A DNA stretch of 64,000 nt from Homarus americanus (lineage: Eukaryota > Arthropoda > Malacostraca > Decapoda > Nephropidae). Position 1 is the first letter of the stretch; each line of letters begins with the position of its first letter. Positions 1-10,000 of the stretch are shown here, piece after piece. The notes under the pieces are model-generated. The model was not told the DNA's origin. It ran no database searches and saw nothing but the letters and a program-made list of their open reading frames with translations. The position numbers were made by a program, and so were the translations under genes. The stretch lies in NCBI RefSeq assembly GCF_018991925.1, contig NW_024744406.1, forward strand, positions 22,418 through 86,417. Reading direction: 5' to 3'.

Positions 1-349
1 TGGGAGTGCAAGGGGTGTAACTGGGAGTGTCGGAGGTGTAACTGGGGTGTCAGAAGTGTACATGGGAGTATCAAGGTGTACCTGGAAGTGTCAGAGGAGT
101 ACCTGGGAGTGTGGAGAGGAGTACCTGGGGTCAGGGGTGTGCCTGGAAGTGTCAGAGGTGTACCTGGGAGTGTCATTGGTGTGCCTGGGGTGTCAGAGGT
201 GTACCAGGGTGTCAGTGATTTACCTGGGAGTGTCATTGGTGTACCTGGGAGTGTGAGAGGTGTACCTGGAAGTGTCAGAGGAGTACCTGGGAGTGTCAGA
301 GGTGTGCCTGGGGTGTCAGGGGTGTACCAGGGGTGTCAGAGGTGAACCA

Positions 350-720
350 GGAGTTTCCTAGGTTAACCAGGGAGTGTCAGAGGTGAACCTGGGAGTGTCA
401 GACGTGTACCAGGGAGTGCCAGAGGTGTACAGGGTGTCAAAGGTGTACCTGGTAGTATCAGAGGTGTACCTGGGAGTGTCAATGGTGTAACTGGAGTGTC
501 AGAGGTGTGCCTGGGGTATCAGAGGTAAACCTGGGAGTGTCAGGGGTGTACCTGGGAGTGTGGGGGTGTAACTGGGAGTGTCGGAGGTGTAACTGGGAGT
601 GTCAGAAGTGTACATGGGAGTATCAAAGGTGTACCTGGAAGTGTCAGAGGAGTACCTGGGAGTGTGAGAGGAGTACCTGGGAGTGTCAGAGGTTAACCAG
701 GGAGTGTCAGAGGTGAACCT
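350..720 (+). repeat. Higher-order block A with its upstream variants, representative plus-arm copy
   Basis: An ordered series of variant monomers: TGAACCAGGGAGT, TGAACCTGGG, GTGCCAGAGG, GGTAGTATCAG, GTCAATGGTGTAACTGG, GGTAAACCTGGG, then two GTGTAACTGGGAGTGTCGG-type units, the diagnostic TACATGGGAGTATCAA near 610-626, and ACCTGGAAGTGTCAGAGGAG. The same series, in the same order, occurs elsewhere on both strands, so this is a higher-order repeat and not random drift of single monomers. Plus-arm positions of the diagnostic unit are about 55, 610, 2630, 4125, 4550 and 6255. Confidence 0.85.
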
Positions 721-1409
721 GGGAGTGTCAGAGGTGTCCCAGGGAGTGTCTTAGGTGTACCTGGGATTGTCAGAGGTGTACCTGGGTTGTCAGGGGTGTA
801 ACTGGGAGTGTCAGCGGTGTACCTGGGAGTGACAGCGGTGTACCTGGGAGTGTCTGAGGTGTACCTGGGGTGTCTGATGTGTACCTGGGAGTATCTGAGG
901 TGTACCTGGAAGTGTCCAAGGGTGTACATGGATTGTCAGAGGTGTGCCAGGGAGTGTCAGATGTGTATGCCTGGAAGTGTCAGAGGTGTGCCTGGAAGTG
1001 TCAGAGGTGTGCCTGGGAATGTCTGGGGTGTACATGGAGTGTCAGGGGTGTATCGGCAGTGTAATCGGTGTACCTGGGAGTGTCAGCGGTGTACCAGGGA
1101 GTGTCAGAGGTATACCTGGGAGTATCAGAGGTGTGCAGGAGTGTCAGACGTGTGCCTGGGAGTGTCAGGTGTACCTGGGAGTGTCAGAGGTGTACCTGGA
1201 GTGTCAAGGTGTGCCTGGGAGTGTCAGAGGTGTACCTGGGGGTCAGAGGTGTGCCTGGGAGTGTCAGAGGTGTTCCTCAGGTGTCATAGGTGTGCCTGGG
1301 AGTGTCATAGGTGTGCCTGGGGAGTGTCAGAGGTGTGCCAGGAAGTGTCAGAGGTGTACCTGGGAGTGTCATTGGTGTGCCTGGGAGTGTCAAGGTGTGC
1401 CTGGAAGTG

Positions 1410-1720
1410 TCAGTGGTGTGCCTGAGAAGTGTCAGAGGTGTGCCTGGGAATGTCTGAGGTGTACCTGGGATTGTCAGATGTGCCTCCAGGTGTCTGGGGT
1501 GTACCTGGGGAGTGACAGCGGTGTGCTTGGGAGTGTCAGAGGTGTACCTGGGAGTGTGTCAGGGGTGTACCTGGAAGGTGTCTGATTTGTACCTGGGAGT
1601 GTCAGGGGTGTACCTGGGAGTATCGGAGGTGTACCTGGGAGTGTCAGAGGTGAACATGGGAGTGTCAGAGGTGTATCTGGCAGTGTCAGCGGTGAACCTG
1701 GGAGTGTCAGCGGTGTACCT
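1410..1720 (+). repeat. Higher-order block B, only plus-arm copy
   Basis: Marked by CTGATTTGTACC (1581-1592), a preceding CACAGCGG-like GTGACAGCGGTGTG unit, GATTGTCAGATGTG, and downstream TGAACATGGGAGTG and GTATCTGGCAGTGTCAGCGG. In the minus-oriented array the complement (ACAAATCAGACACTTCC and flanking CCATGTTCACC, CCAGATACACC, GACAATCCCAGG) recurs about a dozen times, with the neighbouring variants in the same order. Confidence 0.8.
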
Positions 1721-1954
1721 GGGAGTGTCAGGGGTGTACCTGGGAGTGTCAGGGGTGTAACTGGGAGTGTCGGAGGTGTAACTGGGAGTGTCAGAGGTGT
1801 GCCTGGGAGTGTCAGAGGAGTACCTGGGAGTGCCAGAGGGTACCTGGGAGTGTCAGAGGTATGCCTGGGAGTGTCAGAGGTGTGCCTGGGAGTGTCCAGA
1901 GGTCTGCCTGGGGTGTCAGGGAGTACCTGGGGTGTCAGAGGTGTACCTGTGGGT

Positions 1955-2112
1955 GTCAGGGGTGTACCTGTTTATGTTGGGGTGTGCCTGGGAGTGTCAG
2001 AGATGTGCCTGGGGTGTCAGAGATGTGCCTGGGGTGTCAGCGGTGTGCCTCAGGTGTCTGAGGTGTGCCTGGGGTGTCAGGGGAGAACCAGGGAGTGTAA
2101 GATGTGTCCTGG
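1955..2112 (+). repeat. Higher-order block C, plus-arm copy
   Basis: Begins with GTACCTGTTTATG, continues with two GAGATGTGCC units and GCGGTGTGCCTCAGGTGTC, and ends with GAGAACCAGGGAGTGTAAG and ATGTGTCC. The other plus-arm copies lie at 3608-3765 and 5757-5887. The block is about 150-160 bp, seven to eight monomers, and is the most easily recognised higher-order marker in the window. Confidence 0.85.
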
Positions 2113-5100
2113 GGTGTCAGGGGTGTACCAGGGAGTGTCAGAGGAGTGCCCTGGGAGTGTCAGAGGTGTGCCTGGGCGTGTCGAGGTGTGCCTGGGAGTG
2201 TCAGAGGTGTAGCTGGGAGTGTCAGAGGTGTACCAGGGAGTGTCAGTGATGTGCCTGGGAGTGTCATTGGTGTGCCTGGGAGTGTGAGAGGTGTGCAAGT
2301 GTCAGAGGGTACCTGGGAGTGTCAGAGGTGTGCCTGGGGTGTCAGAGGTGTGCCAGGGGTGTCAGAGGTGAACCAGGGTTTCAGAGGTACCAGCGAGTGT
2401 CAGGAGTGAACCTGGGGTGTCAGAGGTGTACCAGGGAGTGCCAGAGGTGTGCCTGGGGAGTGTCAAGGGTGTACCTGGAGTATCAGGGTGTACCTGGAGT
2501 GTCAATGGTGTAACTGGGGTGTCAGAGGTGTGCCTGGGAGTATCAGAGGTAAACCTGGGAGTGTCAGGGTGTACCTGGGAGTGTAGAGGTGTAACTGGGA
2601 GTGTCGGAGGTGTAACTGGGAGTGTCAGAAGTGTACATGCAGTATCAAGGTGTACCTGGAAGTGTCAGAGGTACCTGGGGTGTGAAGGGAGTGCCTGGGA
2701 GTGTCAGTGCCTGGGAGTGTCAGAGGTGTACCTGGAAGTGTCAGAGGTGAACCAGGAGTCTCTGGGGTGTGCAGGAGTGTCAGTGGAGTGCCTGGGAGTG
2801 TCAAGGTGCACCTGGGGTATCGGAGGTGTACCTGGGAATATCGGAGGTGAACATGAGAGTGCCAGAGGTGTACCTGGGAGTATGGAGTGTACCTGGGAGT
2901 TGTGCAGGTGTACCTGGGAGTGTCAGAGGTGTACCTGGCAGTGTCAGAGGTGTACCTGGGGTGTCAGGGGTGTGCCTGGGAGCGTCAGAGGTGTGCCTGG
3001 GAGTGTCGGAGGTGTACCTGAGAGTGTCGGAGGTGTGCCTAGGAGTGTCAGAGGTGTAACTGGGGAGTGTCAGAGGTGTACCTGGCAGGTCAGCGGTTTA
3101 CCTGGGAGTGTCTGAGGTGTACCTGGGAGTGTCAGAGGTGTGCCTGGGGTGTCAGAGGTGCACTTCAGGTGTACAGGTGCACCTGGGAGTGTCTGGAGGT
3201 GGACCTGGGCGTGTCTGAGCTGTAACTGGGAGTTTCTGAGGTGTACCTGGCAGTGTCTGAGGTGTGCCTGGCAGTGTCTGCCGGTGTGCCTGGAGTGTCA
3301 GCGGTGTACCTGGTAGTGTCATTGGTGCACCTGGAAGTGTCAGAGGTGTGTACCTGGGAGTGTCAGTGGTGTACCTGGGAGTGTCAGAGGTGTGCCAGGG
3401 AGTGTCAGTGGTGTGCCTGGGAGTGTCATTGGTGTGCCTGGGAGTGTGAGAGGTGTGCCTGGATCTGTCAGAGGAGTACCTGGGAGTGTCAGAGGTACCT
3501 GGGGTGTCAGAGGTATGCCTGGGAGTGTCAGAGGTGTACCTGGGGTGTCAGAGGTGTACCTGGGGTGTCAGAGGTACCTGGGGTGTCAGGGTGTGCCTGG
3601 GAGTGTCAGGGGTGTACCTGTTTATGTCAGAGGTGTGCCTGGGGAGTGTCAGAGATGTACCTGGGAGTGTCAGAGATGTACCTGGGAGTGTCAGCGGTGT
3701 GCCTCAGGTGTCTGGGGTGTACCTGGGAGTGTCAGGGAGAACCAGGGAGTGTAGATGTGTCCTGGGAGTGTCAGAGGTGTGCCAGGGAGTGTCAGAGGTA
3801 CCTAGGAGTGTCAGAGGGTGTACCTGGGCGTGTCAGGTGTGCCTGGGAGTGTCAGAGGTGTGGCTGGGAGTGTCAGAGGTGTGCCAGGGTGTCAGAGGTG
3901 AACCAGGGAGTGTCAGAGGTGTGCCAGGGGTGTCAGTGGAGTGCCTGGGGTGTCAAGGTGTGCCTGCAGTATCGGAGGTGTGCCTGGGGAGTGTCATAGG
4001 TGTACCTGGGAGTGTCAGAGGTGTGCCTGGGAGTATCAGAGGTAAACCTGGGAGTGTCAGGGGTGTACCTGGGGTGTCAGGGGTGGTAACTGGGAGTGTC
4101 GGAGTTGTAACTGGGAGTGTCAGAAGTGTGCATGGGAGTATCAAAGGTGTACCTGGAAGTGTCAGAGTGTGCCTGGGAGTGTCGTGTGGTGTACCTGGGA
4201 GGTGAGGTGTACCAGGGGTGTCAGTGATGTACCTAGGAGTGTCTTTGGTGTATCTGGGAGTGTGAGAGGTGTACCTGGGGAGTGTCAGAGGTATACCAGG
4301 GGAGTGTCAGAGGTAAACAGGGTTTCAGAGGTTAACCAGGGAGTGTCAGAGGTGAACCTGGGAGTGTCAGAGGTGTACCAGGGAGTGCCAGAGGTGTACC
4401 TGGGAGTGTCAAGGTGTACCTGGTAGTATCAGAGGTGTGCCTGGGAGTGTCAGTGGTGTAACTGGGGGTGTCAGAGGTAAACCGGAGTGTCAGGTGTACT
4501 GGGAGTGTAAGTGTAACTGGGGTGTCGGAGGTGTAACTGGGAGTGTCAGAAGTGTACATGGGAGTATCAAGGTGTACTGGAAGTGTCAGAGGAGTACCTG
4601 GGAGTGTGAGGAGTACCTGGGAGTGTCAGGGGTGTACCTGGAAGTGTCAGGGGTGTGCCTGGGGAGTGTCATTGGTGTGCCTGGGAGTGTCAGAGAGGTG
4701 TACCAGGGAGTGTCAGTGATGTACCTGGGGAGTGTCATTGGTGTGCCTGGGAGTGTGGGGTGTGCCTGGAAGTGTCAGAGGAGTACCTGGGGAGTGTCAG
4801 AGGTGTGCCTGGGAGTGTCAGAGGTGTACCAGGGAGTGTCAGAGGTGTACCTGGGGAGCGTCAGAGGTGTGCGAGTGTCGGAGGTGTGCCTGGGGGTGTC
4901 GGAGGTGTGACTAGGAGTGTCAGAGGTGTGCCTGGGAGTGTCAGAGGTGTACCTGGCAGTGTCAGAGGTGTACCTGGGGGTGTCAGGGGTGTGCCAGGGA
5001 ATGTCAGTGAAGTGCCTCCAGGTGTCAGAGGTGTGCTTGGGAGCGTCAGAGGTGTACCTGGGAGTGTCGGAGGTGTGCCTGGGGTGTCGGAGGTGTACCT

Positions 5101-6370
5101 AGGAGTGTCAGAGGTGTAACTGGGAGTGTCAGAGGTGTGCCTGGCAGGTCAGCGGTGTGCCTGGGAGTGTCTGAGGTGTGCCTGGGGTGTCGAGAGGTGT
5201 GCCTGGGGTGTCAGAGGTGCACTTCGGAGTGTCACAGGTGCACCTAAGTGTCTGAGGTGTGCCTGGACGTGTCTGAGCTGTAACTGGGAGTTTCTGAGGT
5301 GTACCTGGCAGTGTGAGGTGTACCTGGCAGTGTCACCGGTGTACCTGGGAGTGTCAGCAGTGTGCCTGGGAGTGTCATTGGTGCACCTGGAAGTGTCAGA
5401 GGAGTACCTGGAAGTGTCAGACGTGTGCCTGGGAGTGTCATTGGTGTACCTGGAAGTGTCAGGGGTGTACCTGGAAGTGTCAGAGGTGTGCCTGGGAGTG
5501 TCATTGGTGTGCCTGGGGAGTGTCAGGGTGTGCCAGGGAGTGTCAGTGGTGTGCCTGGGAGTGTCATTGGTGTGCCTGGGGAGTGTGAGAGGTGTGCCTG
5601 GAGTGTCAGAGGTACCTGGGAGTGTCAGAGGGTGCCTGGGGAGTGTCAGAGGGTATGCCTGGGAGTGTCAGAGGTGTACCTGGGAGTGTCAGAGGTGTAC
5701 CTGGGAGTGTCAGAGGAGTACCTAGGAGTGTCAGAGGTGTACCTGGGAGTGTCAGGGGTGTGACCTGTTTATGTCAGAGGTGTGCCTGGGAGTGTCAGAG
5801 ATACCTGGGAGTGTCAGCGGTGTGCCTCCAGAGTGTCTGAGGTGTGCCTGGGGTGTCAGGAGAACCAGGGAGTGTAAGATGTGTCCCTGGGAGTGTCATG
5901 GGTGTGCCAGGGGTGTCAGAGGAGTGCCTGGGAGTGTCAGAGGTGTACCTGGGCGTGTCGAAGGTGTGCCTGGGAGTGTCAGAGGTGTGGTTGGGGTGTC
6001 AGAGGTGTACCAGGGAGTGTCAGAGGTGAACCAGGGGGAGTGTCAGAGGTGTGCCAGGGAGTGTCAGTGGAGTACCTGGGAGTGTCAAGGTGTGCCTGCA
6101 CTATCGGACGTGTGCCTGGGAGTGTCATAGGTGTGCCTGGGGTGTCAGAGGTGTGCCTGGGGTATCAGAGGTAAACCTGGGAGTGTCAGGGGGTGTACCT
6201 GGGAGTGTCAGGGGTGTAACTGGGGTGTCGGAGGTGTAACTGGGTGTGTTGGTGTACATGGGAGTATCAAAGGTGTGCCTGGAAGTGTCAGAGGAGTGCC
6301 TGGGAGTGTGAGAGGTACCTGGGAGTGTCAGGGTGTGCCTGGAGGTGTCAGAGGTGTACCTAGGAGTGTC

Positions 6371-6390
6371 ATTGGTGTACCTCTGACACT
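6371..6390. other. Array inversion point
   Basis: The last plus-oriented monomer ends in ATTGGTGTAC (6371-6380) and the next bases, CTCTGACACT, belong to a monomer in the opposite orientation. G-over-C excess on the + strand switches to C-over-G excess here and never switches back. The units on the two sides point toward each other. No spacer lies at the junction itself, so the breakpoint can be placed to within about 7 bases (GTGTAC and GTACAC overlap). Confidence 0.9.
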
Positions 6391-7080
6391 GCAAATACAC
6401 CTATTTTACTCCCAGGCCTCTCACACTCCCAGGTACTCCTCTGTTTACTCAGTGCTGATCTCATGTACCAATGACAGTGCACCTCCGACACTCCCAGTGC
6501 CTGACGGTCCCCAGGTACACCTGACACTCCCAGGACTACCTGCTCCCAGGTACACCTCTGACACTCCCAGGCTGGTGCGATAGTGCAGGCACACTCCCGG
6601 GCTCACTGACACTCCTGACCGACAGGGACAGCTCCTGGGACTATCCCTGACTGCTCCCAGGCCTCAGACACTCCGAGATACCATGACTACTCCCAGGTGC
6701 ATCTCTGTTTGCTCCAGACACACCTCTGTTTGAAGCAGAGTGCACTGACACTCCCGGGTGCCTCCTGACACTCCTAGATTATCTCTGACATAGTACACCT
6801 CTGACTCTCCCAGGTGGCACTCAGGTGTATCTGAGCAGGTGCTCACTCCCAGTGCTCGACACTCAGGTACTCTCACTGCTCCCAGGTGCAATGCCTCTGG
6901 GCCTCCCTCCCCAGATTGTGAGTGCATCTGGGCGCTCCCCAGTTGCGCCTCTGGGCGCTCTGGAGTGCACTCCAGAGCCGCTCAGTACACACCTCCCGAC
7001 CTCCCAGGTACCGCCTCTGGCCCCTTCCATGCAGTCACTGACATTCCCTAGTACACCCCAGCACCCCAGGTACCTCTGAC
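6381..7080 (-). repeat. Degenerate satellite next to the inversion
   Basis: Minus-oriented monomers are recognisable (CTCACACTCCCAGGTACTCC, ACACCTCTGACACTCCCAGG) but heavily interrupted by runs that fit no monomer, such as those at 6428-6470, 6568-6660 and 6885-6990. A broken copy of block A is visible at 6453-6469 (GCTGATCTCATGTACC). By the mirror spacing of block markers this segment should correspond to about 1.7 kb of the plus arm but spans less than 1 kb, so it looks deleted or poorly called. No gene is visible in it. Confidence 0.8.
6957..6978. repeat. 22-bp perfect palindrome
   Basis: GCTCTGGAGTG is followed immediately by its exact reverse complement CACTCCAGAGC, with no loop. The two halves resemble the satellite core in opposite orientations (CTGGGAGTG and CACTCCCAG), so this is a second, tiny head-on joint of two monomer pieces about 590 bp from the main flip. 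Confidence 0.9.
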
Positions 7081-10000
7081 ACTGCCAGGTACACCTCCTG
7101 ACACTCCCAGGTACACCTCCTGGCCTCCTAGGTGCACCTCCGACTGCTCCCAGGTACACCTCCGGCCTCCCAGGTGCCTCAGCTCCCAGGTACACCTCCC
7201 CGGCCTCCCTGGTACACCTCTGACACTCCCAGGTACCTCCCAACCTCCCAGGTACTCCTCTGACACTTCAGGTACACCTCTCCACACTCCCAGGTACACC
7301 AATGACACTCCCAGGTACATCCTGGCCTCCTGGTACACCTCTGGCCTCCAGGTGCACCAATGACACTCCCAGGTACACCTCTGTGACACTTCAGGTGCAC
7401 CTGACACTCCCAGGTACTCCTCACACACTCCCAGTACTCACTGACACTTCAAGTACACCTTTGATATCCCCATGTGCACTTCTGACCTCCCAGTTACACC
7501 TCAGACACTCCCAGTTACCCCTTACCTCCCAGGTACACCTGGCCTCCCAGGTTACCTCTGACCTCCCAGTTACCATTGGCCTCCCAGGTACACCTCTGAT
7601 GCTACCAGGTGCACCTTTGACACTCCAGGTACACCTCCTGCACTCCCAATTTTTCATCTGACACTCCCAGGTTCACCTCCTGACCTCCTGGTTAACCTCT
7701 GAAACTCCTTGGTTCTCGACACTCCCTGGTACACATCTGACACTCCCAGGTACACCTCTCACACTCCCAGATACCTGAGCCTCCCAGGTACATCACGACA
7801 CTCCCTGGTACACCTCTGAATCTCCCAGGTACACCAAGACACTCCCAGGTACACCTCCCCTGACACTTCAGGTACACCTTTGATACTCACATACCTTCTG
7901 ACCTCCCAGTTACAACTCGACACTCCCAGTTACACCCCTGACACTCCCAGGTACACCCCTGACACTCCCAGGTTTACCTCTGATACACCCAGGTACACCT
8001 CACTCCCAGGTACACCTATGACCTCCCAGGTACACCTCCGATACTGCAGGCACACCTTTGACCTCCCAGGTACTCCACCAGCCTCCCTAGTGCCTCTGAC
8101 ACTCCCTGGTTCACCTCTGACCTCCCTGGTACACATCGGCCTCCCATCACCTCTGACACTCCCAGGTACCTCGACACGCCCAGGTACCTCTGACACTCCT
8201 AGGTACTCCTCGACACTCCCTGGTACACCTCCGACACTCCCAGGGACACATCTTCCCACCTCCCTGGTTCCCCTGGCCTCCCAGGTACACCTCAGACACT
8301 CCGAGGTACACCGCTGAACCTCCCAGGTACATCTCCTGACCTCCAGGTACATCCAGCCTCCCAGGTACACCTCTGACACAAACAAATTACACCTAACTCC
8401 CAGGCACACCTCCTGGCCTCCCAGGTACTCCTCCTGACACTCCCAGGTCACACCTCTGACCTCCAAGTACACCTCTGACACTCCCAGGTATACCTCCTGA
8501 CCTCCCAGGCACTCCCCAGCACTCCCAGGTACTCCTCTGACAGATCAGGTACACCTCCACACTCCCAGGTACACCAATGACACTCCCAGGTACACCACTG
8601 ACCTCCTGGTGCCCCCAACACCAAACACCCAACCCCACCACACCAAACACCAACACCTCTGACACTCCCAGGTACACCTGTGACACTCCCAGGTACCTCA
8701 ACACACACCCAAAACAACACCAACACCCCAACACCCACACCCACCACACCAACACCCACACCCCACACACCTCTGACCTCCCAGGTACACCTCAGACACT
8801 CCAGGTGAAACCATGACTCCTGGGTACACCTCTGACACTCCCAGTTCACCTCTGACACTCCTAGAGTGCACCTCGACACTCTCAGGTACCTCCGACACTC
8901 CCAGGTACCTCCTGACGCTCCCAAGTACACCCCTGAAGCACCCCAGGTACACCTCTGACACTGCCAGGTACACCTCTGACACTCCCAGGTACCTGTGACC
9001 TCCCGGGTACACCTCCATTACTCCCAGGTACACCTCTGGCACTCTCATGTTCCTCCGATATTCCCAGGTGCCTCAATGCTCCAGGTGCACCTTTGACCTC
9101 CCAAGTACTCCACTGACACTCCCTGGTACACCTCCAGAGACTCCCTGGTTCACCTCGACACTTCAGGTACCTCTGGCCTCCCAGGCTCCCCTGACCTCCC
9201 AGGTGCTCCTCCTCACACTCCCAGGTACTCTCTGACCTTCCACCTTTGATGCTCACATGTGTACACTTCTGACACTCCTGTTACACCTCCGGCACTCCAG
9301 TTACCTTACCTCCCAGGTACACCCCTGACACTCCAAGGTTTACCTCTGATGCTTCCAAGTCTGACACTCCCAGTTACACCATTGACACTCCCAGGTACCT
9401 CTGTGCTACTCAGGTACACCTTGACACTCCAGGTACACCTCTGGCACTCCTGGTACACACCTGACACTCCAGGTTCACCTCTGACACTCCTGGTTAACCT
9501 CTGAAACTCCTTGGTTCACCTCTGACACTCCCTGGTACACCTCGGCCTCCCAGGTACACCTCTGACACTCCCAGGTGCTCCTCTGACACTTCCGTCACCT
9601 CTCACCTCCCAGGTACCTGTGGCCTCCCAGGTACATCACTGGCCTCCTGGTGCACCTCCTGACCTCCCAGCTACACCTCTGACCTCCCAGGTACACCTTC
9701 GACACGCCCAGGTACACCTCCTGACACTCCCTAGGTACTCTCCTGACACTCCTGGTGCACCTCTGACACTCCCAGGGACACATCTTACCTCCCTGGTTCT
9801 CCCCTGACACTCCCAGGTACACCTCAAACACTCCGGTACACCAGCAACCTCAGGTACATCTCCTGACACTCCAGGTACATCTCTGACACTCCCAGGTACA
9901 CCTCTAACATAAACAGGTACACCCCTGACACTCTGGAGTACACCTCTGACCTCCCAGGCTACTCCTCTGACACTCCCAGGTGAACCTCTGGCCACTCAGG

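Larger units (their letters stand above)
1..6380 (+). repeat. 21-bp satellite array, plus-oriented arm
   Basis: Continuous head-to-tail copies of a 21-bp unit with its G-rich strand on top; the core is GTACCTGGGAGTGTCAGAG. The consensus has 12 of 21 G or C (9 G, 3 C), no CpG, and one GTAC (RsaI) site. Frequent variants are GTGTGCC for GTGTACC, GGGGTGTCAG (one base lost), CCAGGGAGTG, TGAACC, GTCATTGG and GTCAGCGG. The array already runs at base 1, so its left end lies outside the window. There is no unique sequence in the arm. Long open frames are explained by the 21-bp period. About 300 monomers are present. The repeat call is certain; its origin and function are unknown. Confidence 0.97.

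Noticed and set aside
1..6380. CRISPR array
   Set aside because: Repeats are directly adjacent with no unique spacers, and the sequence is eukaryotic.
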